Origin: Nothopassalora personata
Lineage: Eukaryota > Ascomycota > Dothideomycetes > Mycosphaerellales > Mycosphaerellaceae
Length of the DNA stretch: 64,000 nucleotides
Direction: 5' to 3'
Assembly: GCA_033816765.1 (NCBI GenBank)
Contig: CM066298.1
Coordinates: 2,294,001-2,358,000, forward strand
Translations under genes and position numbers: made by a program
In this document: positions 30,848-41,252 of the stretch, one piece after another
Layout: each line of letters starts with the position of its first letter
How positions within the stretch are numbered: position 1 is the first letter of the stretch
Notes under the pieces: generated by a model
Database searches by the model: none
The model's input: the letters and a program-made list of their open reading frames with translations, nothing else
What the model was told of the DNA's origin: nothing

Positions 30848-32997
30848 TATAAGGGTAGCCTATAGCTAAGCCTTATATATAATATACGGCTATACCCGGC
30901 TTAGTAAGCCGTACGTAACGCGTATACGTATACTAAGTAACGCGTATAGCGTCTATAAAAGAAGGTAAGCTTTAGTTTATCTACGATTAGAGGATTATAG
31001 GCGTACTATATATTATAATATCCCCTTATAGTCCTTATAGTTCTAAAGCTTCCCCTCGTTATAATCTATATACGCTATAGAACCCGATTACGACACGCGC
31101 GACGGCGAGTTACCTACGCCCCCCCTAAGCCCTAGAGTATAGTAGTAGGCGCGTCGTATAGCCTTAGTTATAAGAAGAGAAGCCTTAAGGGCTAAGATTG
31201 AAGAGTAGGAGATATAGCGGGAGATTAAGCGGTTAGAGATCTTACGCCCTATAAGTATACCGCCCTTAAAGTATATAGGAGGGAGGAGAGAAGATTACCT
31301 CTCTACTATAACCCCTACCTCTATCTCTATAACTACTAACGATAATATTGCAGTACGAGGCGCGGCCGTAGCGTATACGACGCGACCGCGTCTAAAAGAG
31401 CCGACGCCTTTTAGAGGGGATTTAATAAGGAAGGTAAGGGTATTCCTTCGGGAGCTCTTACTTATCTTCGCCCTCTTAGGTACTATATATACGACGAATA
31501 AATTAAAGGTCCTATATAGGGTTATATACCTTATTAGAGAGGTAAGTAAGCGATAGTACGCTAACTATAGCGTCTTTAACCTCGTAGGGTATATATACTA
31601 GGACTTTAAGGAGTTCTATTAAAACGTATATAGTAATCCTATAAATCGCGTACTTAATGTTATATTATAGTATGAGGTTATAAAATAGAAGGATAACTAG
31701 ATAGTACGATAGTTTATAACTAAGCTAAATGTTATAGAGAACTAGTTAAGTAATTACTTAGAAGCGTAACGCGTATAGTACCTACTAGTAAAGCTTACGC
31801 CTTACTTACGGTCCGCTATCGTTAGCTACTATAATATTCCTACGACTAGAGAAGAGCTAGTAGTCCTAGCCTCGCGTATCGAAAGTACTAAGCGCTAAGG
31901 TAGTAGCGGAGGGTACAACTACGGATAGTTTAGGTATTATAAGCGTAAAGCTAAAGGCGTATATAAGCGGATTAATTACCTAAAGTAATAGAAGTTAAGT
32001 TAAGTACTAGGCGCCTCGGATATAAGCTAGTAGCGAGAGGCTAGTAGCTTATCTACGACTAGCTAGAAGTTGAGGGTAGACTACTACGGCTATAGTAAGA
32101 AGGATTACTTTAAGACGGAGTACTAAAGTAGATACCTATAGAAGGACCGTAACGCGTAAGCGGTTTATAGGCTAGAAACTATAGAGGCTTTAACTAAGGA
32201 GGGAAATAGGGGAAAGGTAGAGGACTAGGTAAGGGTCGCTCCTAAGTCCGAGTTCCTATATAGACCCCTTAAGGTAAGTTAATACGAGTCTAGCGTATTA
32301 CTTACGAGGCGTAGTCGAGACGTATAAAGACTTTCGCAAGGCTATATTTCTCCTAGATAACGGCGCGGATTTAAGCTTAGTATCGTACGAGTATATACTC
32401 CGTTACTAGATATAGCCTATTAGTAGTATAAAGCTCCCAAATTTAGAGTCGTACGCGTAGAACTAAGGGTATTACTACGACGCCTATACGGTTTACGTAT
32501 AACTTACTAACGATATAGGAGTAGAGCACGTAAGCGATACTATCTACTATATAGCGCCTATAGGTAGGCCGTTAGTAATTTTAGAAAGACCCTAGCGGTA
32601 TCGTAATTAGATTATAAAGGCTAATAGGGATAAGTAGTAGTTCTACGGTACCGAGACGCCTATAATATAGTAGCGTAACGTACGTAAGTTCCTTAAGGAT
32701 CTTAAGAGCTTAAAGTAGGTATATATAATAAGTATTTAGGTTATTACTATAGTAGTATCTAAAGGAGAGGGTTCTTTATAGCCTAAAGAGTTTATAGACT
32801 TCCGAGATATATACGTACCTAATAAGTAGGCGAAGCGTAAGATACCTAAAGGGGTTAAGTATACAATTAATCTCGTAGAGGGAAAGATGCCCCCCTATAA
32901 GCCGCTATACTACTAGTCCTTAACTAAACTAGAGGCCTTAAAGGAATATCTTATATAAGTAATAGAGAAGGGGTAGATTAGGCGATTTGTAAGTAAG
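30848..32997 (+). mobile_element. chromovirus G2, plus-oriented 5' fragment (LTR, gag, protease, start of RT), RIPed
   Basis: LTR 30,848-31,039 (TATAAGGG...CCTTATA, a RIPed TGTAAGGG...CCTAACA) is followed by the primer region gttctaaagcttcccc. Then come Gag, a protease with L-L-D-N-G-A-D-L-S-L-V-S near 32,355-32,390, and the N-terminus of reverse transcriptase (S-L-T-K-L-E-A-L-K-E-Y, then E-K-G). It is cut at 32,997 by the G1b insertion and does not continue on the other side. The DNA matches the minus-strand G2 copy at about 50,400-52,546. Confidence 0.8.
30967..31051 (+). other. self-priming pair of G2 (LTR AAGCTTTAG with CTAAAGCTT after the LTR)
   Basis: aagctttag at 30,967-30,975 in the LTR is exactly complementary to ctaaagctt at 31,043-31,051, three bases after the LTR. 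The same pair is present in the minus-oriented G2 (52,421-52,429 and 52,337-52,345). Tf1/sushi chromoviruses prime minus-strand DNA with the 5' end of their own RNA in this way. Confidence 0.65.
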
Positions 32998-33401
32998 TGT
33001 TAGGTTTAGTATAACCTAATAATATTACAAGTTAAGAAGATAAGCTTAATTGGGTTTATTCTCGGGCCGATAGGAAGTTAAGGGAGGGTAATAAAGTAGT
33101 AGCTGTCTTGTCTCGTAGAGACTAAGTAGCAGTAAGGTAGAGGTTAGGTTATAGTATATTCTAAATAGTAATATTAAACAGTAAGTTAAACGTATCGAAA
33201 CTATAAGAGATTCTTAGCCTTCCTAAATATAAAGGAGATTCGTAGATCTCGGTAATTAGTCTAATTAGTCTAAGTATAAGTAGTCTAATTAGTCTAAGCA
33301 TAAGTAGTCTAATCGCCCTAAGTCTAAGCGCTTAGGTAGGATAAGTTACGTACTCGTCTCGTTATTATAACTCTAGGGTCTATAAGAATTATTCTATAAT
33401 A
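32998..33401 (-). repeat. 3' LTR of G1b (404 bp)
   Basis: TGTTAGGTTTAG...ATTCTATAATA on the plus strand. Its U3 half (about 33,235-33,401) is the reverse complement of the G1 LTR start, including repeated taattagtctaag units at 33,247-33,310. The U5 half differs from G1. The adjoining ctatcccctttttagcc is the complement of the purine tract. Confidence 0.8.
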
Positions 33402-33474
33402 CTATCCCCTTTTTAGCCTAGCTTCGTCCCGAAGCTCTATAAGCTATTATTATCTCTTATAGTAATAGTTAACT

Positions 33475-34027
33475 ATGTCTTCTTCCTCCTATAAACGCCG
33501 TTAACGACTTACTCTAGATACTAAAACCTCTAGTATCGAAATAGCTCTATATACGAATTATTAGAAGTCTCGATCCTTAGGCGCGGTAGTAAAGTATATC
33601 GTAGGTTCTCGGTCTAGGAAGTGTTCGGCCTATATTTGAAAAGGCTATAAGGATTGCGACGTATATCTTTCTCGTCCGGAGTAGGAACGTCTTCGCGATT
33701 CACGCGATAAGCTTAAGCTATAGCTTAAGAGGATTAAAGAGGAGGAGGTGCGGCTAAAGATGCGTAAGATCCGTCTTCGGAAACAGCTACGCTTAGCTAA
33801 GCGTCGTACTAACGACGCCGTCGCTAAGGAGTTAAAGGAGCTAGAGGAGGAAGAGGCGCGTAAGGAGCTAGCGTCTCTTAAGTAGGCGTCGGGGGTAGAG
33901 GTATCGCCTTCGCTTATTTCTGTTTTAGATATCCTAGAGATGCCCGTAAACGACTAGGCGGCGCTTTCTAGAGCGGAGCCCTAGGGCGAGTCCCTAAGGG
34001 TAGAATCTTATTAGGGTATTTATTTTG
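33475..34027 (+). pseudogene. RIPed antisense coiled-coil gene of G1b (relative of the TRG Zn2Cys6 genes)
   Basis: It starts M-S-S-S-S-Y-K-R-R like the intact gene in TRG1 (M-S-S-S-S) and at the same distance from hairpin and purine tract. The second half of the zinc cluster is visible (R-K-C-S-A-Y, with Y where Cys is expected, and G-Y-K-D-C-D-V). The first Cys pair is unclear. A long basic/acidic coiled coil follows (E-E-V-R-L-K-M-R-K-I-R-L-R-K-Q-L). Stops are mainly TAG. A donor-like gtaagt at 34,027 precedes the tRNA-like sequence. Confidence 0.65.
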
Positions 34028-34054
34028 TAAGTTATGTCCCTATTCCTATTAATC

Positions 34055-34128
34055 GGCTAGGTAGCTTAGTAGTAGAGCGTAAGCTATCTATACTCTTAAG
34101 GTCGTAGGTTCGATTCCTACCCTAGTTG
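34055..34128 (+). ncRNA. tRNA-like sequence in G1b, antisense to the element
   Basis: Acceptor GGCTAGG pairs with CCTAGTT (two G-U). T8 and A9 are followed by D-arm GCTT/GAGC with loop AGTAGTA (RIPed AGTGGTA). The T-arm is GTAGG/TTCGATT/CCTAC with perfect stem, and the variable loop is AGGTC. The anticodon region is 19 nt instead of 17 and has a weak stem, so a functional tRNA is unlikely. An almost identical sequence is at 59,216-59,289 in G1 (minus strand), i.e. it is a shared part of the element family and not a chance insertion next to it. Confidence 0.6.
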
Positions 34129-35094
34129 CTCGTCGGCCGTAAGATCAATTGTCGTTAGTCTATCGGCGGACCTATTTTAGTATTATCTAATCTTTTACTA
34201 ATAGTTTCGTAGGTATTGTTTTAGTTCCTAGGTATTTTCTAATTCGTCGTATCCTTTCTACTTAATAAGGTATCGCTAACCTTTCTTATCTAGGATTTTT
34301 TTAACTTCGAATTCGTTTTCTACTTCTAGCTCAAAATAGAAGCTTTCCTAGTAAGGTCTTTTAGCGTCCGCGGGTTCTAACTTAGAGATGTAGAAGACTA
34401 GGTAGATTTTAGCGTCGGGTAGTAGTCGTAGGCGGTAGTTAACTAGTCCTATAACTTTATCGATAGAAAATAGTCCGACCTTAACGTAATCTAGTTTCTT
34501 AGTCTATCTTCTTATTCTTAAGTTTTTTATAAGGAGATAGACCTTATCCCCCTCTTTTAGTAGAGGTACTATTTTTCTCGTGTCTTACCGTTATTAAGAC
34601 AGTTTATATTATATATCTTCAATCGCCTTACGTGTTTCTTTATGCACTTCCTTAAGAGTATCCGTCGTTACGATTGCTCTTTCGGCTTATAGGTAGGATC
34701 TAGGTGTTCCGAATAAGTTAGGATCTTTACTAAAGTTCGTATAGAATAGTATTATCAAAGTTGTCTCTAATTTATAGTTGTTTAGTATAATCTACGCTAT
34801 TAGTAGTAATAAAACCTAGTTGTCTTACACGTAGTTAATATAGTATCGTAGATATTATTCTAGCGTTTAGTTTATCCTTTTAGTTTGTCCGTCTATCTCC
34901 GGATAAAATGCTATTAATAGCTTATGTTTAATTCCGAACGTTCCTATAAGCGTCTTCTAGTAGTTTAATGTAAATAGCTTATCTCTATCCGTTATAAACG
35001 CTTAAGGGAATCCGTAGTATCGGATAAGTCTATCTAGTACGAGGTATCTAAGCTACTCTATATTGTATGTTTCTAATATAGGAATAAAGTATGC

Positions 35095-35341
35095 TGTTAA
35101 GATGTAGCATCTTAGGGGGAGCTAACAGTTAGGTTATGATCTAATAGCCTAAGGCATCCATAATGACTCAGCTTATTAGAAGACACCTTCTCTCCCCTTT
35201 AGCTTAGATAGACATCTAACACAATCAACGCATTGATTCCTGATATATTGCTGCATGCCCTGTAGCTATTAGCTAGTTGAAGATTGATCTCTTACTCCAC
35301 TCCGCTGCTAACTACGTATCCTATAAGGTCTCAACTTTACA
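35095..35341 (+). mobile_element. solo LTR of copia family C1 (247 bp), target duplication tatgc
   Basis: TGTTAAGATG...CTTTACA, with tatgc at 35,090-35,094 and 35,342-35,346. It is homologous to 4147-4393 and less mutated than it. It inserted in the integrase region of G1b. Confidence 0.92.
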
Positions 35342-38300
35342 TATGCGTATTTTATAAGTCTATTACCTATAACTAGTATTATGTCGTATAGTTGTTTCGT
35401 AACTTAATCCTTTAACGGTAGGAGTTTTATAATAAAGTCTATTATAACTTCGTCCTATAGTTTTGTTAGTAGTGTCCTAAACTATAGGTAACCGTATTTC
35501 GTATGTCTCGTAGCCTTGTTTCGTTAGTAGTGTACGTATTATTTAATGTAGCGTAACACCTTAAGTCTTATCTATAGGAATAAGAAGCTACGCTATATTA
35601 GGTCTATTGTCTTTAAAGTTCTAGGGTGTCCGTAAGTTAGTCCGTCGTAATATTGTCGTATATATTCTTCTTCTCAATCCTTTAGTACTTAGTATTTTCC
35701 TTACGATATAGGGAATTATTCGTCCTTATCGCTTAATATCTATACGATGTTATTAAATTCTCTAGTGTTAGTACTAAGACTTCCGTTAGGGTTTATCTTT
35801 AGTATTTTATATTATACTAGTTCTTTTCCTTCTATATAGTCGCTTCTTCGGCTTAGCGCGTCGGCGCGGCTATTCTCTCGTCCTAGAGTATATTTAATTT
35901 CGAACTTATACTATCCTAGTAGCTCCGACTAGCGGGCTTGCCTTCGGGTAAGTTCTTTCGTTATCGTAAAGTACGTAAGATTCTTATAGTTAGAAAGAAT
36001 CGTTAACTTCGGTAGGCCCTCGACGTATACTCTCTAATGTTATATAGTAGCAATAATAGCTAGAAGCTCTTTATTATAGATGTTGTAGTTCTGTTCCGCT
36101 ATAGTTATTTTCCGGGAGTAATAGGCTACTAGGTGTCTCTACCTATCGTGTGTCTATGTTAGGTACGCGCCTATTGCTATATTAGACGTATCGGTCTCGA
36201 TGTGGACTTCCTTACTACTATCGAATAGTCAAATCGTAGGGGCTAAAGCGTATTGTTCCTTAAGTTTCTTAAACGCTTTAATCTATTCCTTTCCCTATTT
36301 CTAGGTAACGTCTTTTCTCGTAAGTATCGTTATTAGTACTACTGTTTTTACGTAATCCTTAATGAATTTCCGGTTATAGTTTACTAGTCTTAGGAATAAT
36401 TGTACGTCCTTAACTGTTTTTAGCTCTAGCTATTCTCTAATTAACTGTGTTTTCGTAGGATCGATCGTTATCCCTATAGTACTAATAATAAAGCCTAAGA
36501 ATTTAACTTCTTATAGAATTCGCATTTCTCGGGTACTATCTTAAATCCTAAACGCGTAAGTTGCTCGAATACGTCCTAGACGTGTTTTATATAATTCTAA
36601 AGGGATCCTTTCGTATAGACTAATATATCGTCTATATAAGCGATAACGTATACATCGAGTAGGTCTCTAAGTATCTCGTTAATAAGGTCCTAATAGGATG
36701 CGGGTACGTTAGTTAATCCTATTAGTATAACTAAGAATTTGTAAAGTCCGTATCTTATCCTAAAAGCGGTTTTCTATTCTTCTCCTTCCGCTATCCGTAT
36801 AGCGTAGAAGGTATCTCGTAGGTTAATCTTCGTGTACTAGTCTAATCTAGTTAATCTATCTTATACTTCTTCGATGTTAGGTAGCGGGTATCGGTTCTTA
36901 ATTGTAATCTCGTTTAACTTCCTATAGTCTTATACGAGTCGTAACTTCCCGTTTACTTTTAGAACGAATATATATAAAGTTCCTACACGTAAGGTAGATC
37001 TTCTTCTCTATCTTTTAACTAGCTTCTCCTTTAGCTATTCTCGTAGGGTCTATAGCTCTTTCTTACACATTTAATATAGGGGTCCCTATAGAGGCTCTTT
37101 CCCTAGCTAAATGTTTATCTTATAATCCTACAGTTAGTACTTAGGTAAGGCATCCTTACCTCTTTCCTCTTTAAAGAGTCGCGACTACTTACGATACTCT
37201 TTAGGAATACTTAACTCTAAGATGTTAGTATCCTTCGATAGTACGTTACTTCTATTACTACTAGTAACTTCGTAACCCGGCGGCCCTACGCTAGTGTCTA
37301 TCCCGGTCGAAGGTAGTTCTTAATTCCTTCTATTCGGCGTAAGCTATATCCTATTTAGCTATCTCTTTACCTTATCTACTAGCAAACGCTACCGCTACGT
37401 AGGCTAAATGTCGATAACGTAGTCGCATTCCCTAAATATAAGTACTCCTCTTCTCTAGTCGATTACTAGATTATACTTTCTTAACTAAGGCATACCTAAT
37501 ACGATGTTATAACTAGCTATATTAGTAACATCTAAGATAATTTCCTCGTAGTACCGTTAGATAGTAAGTAGTAGCGGTATCGTCTCGCGCTCTATACTAG
37601 GTAAGGATAATCCGTCTACCGCGATTAATTTATAACCCTCTTTCTTCTTATAGGTAGCGATCCTATGTCTAGTAATAAATAATTCGGAGGTAAAGTTCCC
37701 GCTTACCCCGGAATCTATTATAGTATCTATCTTATGCCCGTTAATAATAATCTTAGTTTTAAACACTATTGTCGTTAGTAATGCTTAAGCCTTTTCTATG
37801 TTACATAACTCTCTTTAGCCGCTTATTCCTAGGGAGTTAATCCTTTTCCCTATTCGTATATAGAACGTCGTACTTCGTGTCTCGAGGCCTCCGCTTAAAC
37901 CTAGCGCGAGCCTTTCTATATCCGTACCTACATTCGGTAACGTTCCTAGATCTTCTACGTTTCTAAGTAGAGTACGCGTACGTATTATACTACGCTACGT
38001 AATTTATTCGATATAAATGTTCCTAACGATATAAGGTATCCGGTTCCTATTATTCGGCTCCCTATCGGTAGTCGTTCTATAATAGCGGTTACTAGATTCT
38101 CGGTTGTTTCTATAAGTAGGTATCCCTAGGCTATGCCTCGTAGGGTGTTAAGTGTCTTATTAAACTTAATAGAGTATAGCATTCTTTATCCGCCTATCTT
38201 AGGTAGGAATTCTTCGTGCCTTCTTTATAGGTGTACGATTATGTTATATAATCTCTTAGGTACATTAATTGTAAAGGTTAGTTATTTATTATTATCGTTA

Positions 38301-39186
38301 GTATTGCTCTCTTCTCCTTCGGAGGAATCTTCTTCGCTTAATTCTTCCGGATCCTAATCTTCCTCGATAGTATCTAGCCCGGTAGTTTCTTAACTTTCTT
38401 CCTATAGTTCCGGTAACTACGATCCGTTCTATCCTAGGTCTTAGTTTCCTTTATCGCTTCTATTATCGTTAAAGTAGGATTCGTCGATGTCTACTTCTCG
38501 GAGCGTAGCGCTTTACCTATACGTTGCTCCTAGGGTTCCTCTTAGTTACTAAGGCTAATACCCTACGCCTAATTTCGCGGCGTAGTAAACTTACCACGAG
38601 TCTTAGTAACAGAATCGCTAATAAAGGCTTCTATAACTATTTCAAGACTCGGATTCGATCTCGTAGTCAACTCTTCGTACTATTATATTAAACTATCGTA
38701 GTTAGTTCTTCGCATTAAATGGAATAACTACTATTTACTACCTATAGTATCCTCCTCGTCCTTCTAAGGGGTCTAGGAGAGGCGTCGTACTTCTATTACT
38801 AGCTCTCTCCCCTACTCTCCGAGTATAGTCGGTATCTCCTTAAGATCTAACGCTACTCTTAGATTTACTAGTTCGGAGTTATATTATATTAAACTATTCG
38901 CGGCGTACTATATTCTTACCGCGGTAGTCCCTTACTAGGTAGCTAGGTTTACTATATCTATAGTAAGTTCGTGTTTCCTTCGAACTCCGGGATGCTCTAT
39001 TCCCGTTACTATTCCTAATCTTACGACTTTTCTCGGTAACGTCGAGCTCTATTAGCTATAGTCCGTAGTACGGTTTATCTCTAGGCTTATTATTATAGTT
39101 GTCGTAGAAGCCTCTATTACAGTTACCGTAGCCTAGTATATATCTAGCCTTTCCGGATACCTTAGAGTCGTATCGTCGTTCTATAG

Positions 39187-39567
39187 TGTTACGGTTCGGA
39201 ACGGAAACAGCATAAGAAGACTTCATTGGACGAGCAGACGAGCAGACGAGCAGACGAGCAGACGAGCAGACGAGCAGTCGAGCAGACGAGCAGACGAGCA
39301 GACGAGCAGTCGAGCAGACGAGCAGACGAGCAGACGAGCAGACGAGCAGTCGAGCAGACGAGCAGACGAGCAGACGAGCAGACGAACAGCACGCCAAGGC
39401 ATGGCACTATATAGACGACGCTTCTTTACGAGTAGATAGGAGCCTCGTGCTCAACTCATTTCAAGTATACACCATATACTGTTTGGAACTACTACCTTCA
39501 TAACTGATTGAGACATCCCTGCAAAGATCCAAGCCCGAGTTGTGATAACGTACAGCGGTTCCTAACA
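39187..39567 (+). mobile_element. solo LTR of the TRG family with minisatellite U3 (381 bp), target duplication tatag
   Basis: TGTTACGGTTCGG...CGGTTCCTAACA, with tatag at 39,182-39,186 and 39,568-39,572. R-U5 with the ctatatag box matches TRG1/TRG2. Its U3 consists almost only of an 8-bp minisatellite. It is not RIPed. Repetitive open frames on both strands come from the 8-bp unit and are not genes. Confidence 0.93.
39229..39388 (+). repeat. 8-bp minisatellite (GACGAGCA), about 20 units, inside a U3
   Basis: Tandem gacgagca units with occasional gtcgagca variants in a regular pattern (every fourth to fifth unit). It takes the same place upstream of the TATA box as the GAGAGC, GGATCTG and TGATCA arrays of the other TRG LTRs. 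The 8-bp unit without unique spacers excludes a CRISPR array. Confidence 0.9.
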
Positions 39568-40231
39568 TATAGCTCTCTCGTAGAGCTTATCGTTAAGATT
39601 AATCGTAACTCTAACGAGGTCGCCTAAGCTATCGATCTTCCGACCGTACCTTATTAACTCGTCCTTAATATGCTCCTTTAGTCCTCTTCGGTATATAACT
39701 TAAAGTACTTCGTTATCCTAATCGGTAAGTTGCGCGTATTCCTAGAATTTAGTAGCATATTTAGTAGTAGATGTCTTCTAGGTTAAATATTAAATAACAC
39801 GAACGGTAGTAGTAATCTTATTAGAGACACTAAAGACGCTCTTTATAGTATACTTAAGATAGTTATATAACCTAAAGATTCCGTCGGCATTATCTTCTCT
39901 ATTACTATCTAGGTATTTCCTAAGGAATAGTTTAACCTAATGCTATACTCGTCCTCTTAAGAAGGTAGTAGTAAAGATAGGCTTAAGGTTCTTAGGTATA
40001 GAGTTAAATAAGAAGTATATATCTATCTAAGAGACCTAAGTATCGAACTTATCTCGGTCGCTATAGTAGTATTCTAGCTTACTAACCTTAAGGGTATCGT
40101 TACCTATATAAGTAGCTAAGGCATTAATAGCATCGTTTGCGGTCTAAGGTCGTCGGGCTCTACTTACTTTACTAGGGGCGGATGTTCCCCGTTTACTCTA
40201 TCGGTCTCCTATCGTAGAGGGCGTTTAAAGC

Positions 40232-40467
40232 TGTTAGGTTTAGTACAACCTAATAATATTATAAGTTAAGAAGACAAGCTTAATCGGGTTTATTCTCGGG
40301 CCGATAGGAAGTCTAGGGAAAGTAATAAAGTAGTAGCTATCTTATCTTATAAAGACTAAGTAGTAGTAAGGTAGAGGTTAGGTTATAGTATATTCTAAAC
40401 AGTAATATTAAACAGTAAGTTAAACGTATCGAAACTATAAGGGATTCTTAGCGTTCCTAAATATTAT
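40232..40467 (-). repeat. truncated 5' LTR of G1b
   Basis: TGTTAGGTTTAGTACAACC... matches 32,998-33,235 and then stops abruptly at the shared cctaaatat, where unrelated sequence begins. Confidence 0.8.
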
Positions 40468-41252
40468 TAACGACTGATGGGTTGTGTTAACCTTAGGTTT
40501 AGAGGGGGTCCCTTAGGTCCAACTTGCCCCAATTTTATTTAGGTTTAATTAGACATTTAGGCAAGCTAGTAGGACCTAGTATAGCTGTTAAGATATATAC
40601 TACGTAGCTAAGCATTGTAAGCGTAGCATTAAGGTAACAATTCAATTTATACCTCTCGAGTAGAGGGCATAGGGGTTTAGGGTCCGCTAATCTTCTTATT
40701 TATCTAGCTACTACGCTGCTCGTCACGTGACCTGATTTCCCGGTCCCGGGACCGGCAAATACCCCTACTTACGTAAGCACCGCTCCATACTACTACAACT
40801 CGGACAGGCCTATATAGGGTAGTTAGTAGACATTATTTTAGTAGTTAATAAGGGGGGTTGTTAAGTGTATACCCGGTAGCGTATTAGTATCTAGTTTATA
40901 AGGTTAAAATTATAGTTTAAGGTCTAAGGTTTACGGTTAAGGTTATTACTTAAGGTTAAGGTTTAAGGTTAAGGTTTACGGTTAAGGTCGACTAAGGTCG
41001 ACTAAGGTCGAAAACACTTAAGGTCTAAGGTATTTAGTAACAATCACGGTTATAAGGTCCTATTAAGTAACAACTAGTATTAGTACATTCTAAAGCAAGT
41101 ACTACGTAATAATAGATACGGCTGCATTACTAGAAAAACTTAGTACCTTTACCGACATAGGTAGGGGCTACGAATAGCCTATAAACCCCACGAAAATAGA
41201 AGGGGTCTATAGGGATTCTATCCCTTATAAGGGGATAGAGGAATCGGAGGAA
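40468..41252. other. RIPed leader region with telomere-like TTAAGG units
   Basis: No coding potential was recognised. At about 40,915-41,030 the units TTAAGG, TCTAAGG and GTTTACGGTTAAGG repeat irregularly, followed by three GTCGACTAAG-like units. A purine stretch aataaggggggttg lies at 40,847-40,860. The region precedes the Gag-like relic G3 and may be its untranslated leader or LTR. Confidence 0.4.

Larger units (their letters stand above)
34180..40230 (-). pseudogene. gypsy gag-pol-chromodomain relic of G1b
   Basis: Minus-strand domains from right to left are Gag (about 39,570-40,200 and 38,700-39,180), aspartic protease (best preserved part 37,766-37,557, with I-I-D-S-G-V-S-G-N-F), reverse transcriptase with Y-I-D-D at about 36,640-36,628, RNase H and integrase, and a chromodomain near 34,330-34,255. 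The polyprotein would replicate and integrate the element; chromodomains steer integration to particular chromatin. TAG/TAA stops of RIP type are spread over the whole length. The frame is split by the two solo LTRs. Confidence 0.8.
32998..40467 (-). mobile_element. chromovirus G1b, minus orientation, RIPed, 5' LTR truncated
   Basis: Minus-strand reading gives Gag, protease, RT, RNase H, integrase and a chromodomain from right to left. The 3' LTR is at 32,998-33,401. The 5' LTR (40,232-40,467) matches only its first part and breaks off at taaatat, so the right end of the element is lost. The primer side at 40,231 reads, in element orientation, GCTTTAAACGCCC, as in G1. Two later insertions interrupt it: a copia solo LTR (35,095-35,341) and a TRG solo LTR (39,187-39,567). 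Between chromodomain and polypurine tract it carries a tRNA-like sequence and an antisense gene relic. Confidence 0.85.

Noticed and set aside
39056..39414. Repetitive open frames on both strands and a CRISPR-like appearance
   Set aside because: They come from an 8-bp minisatellite inside a solo LTR; there are no unique spacers and the organism is a fungus.
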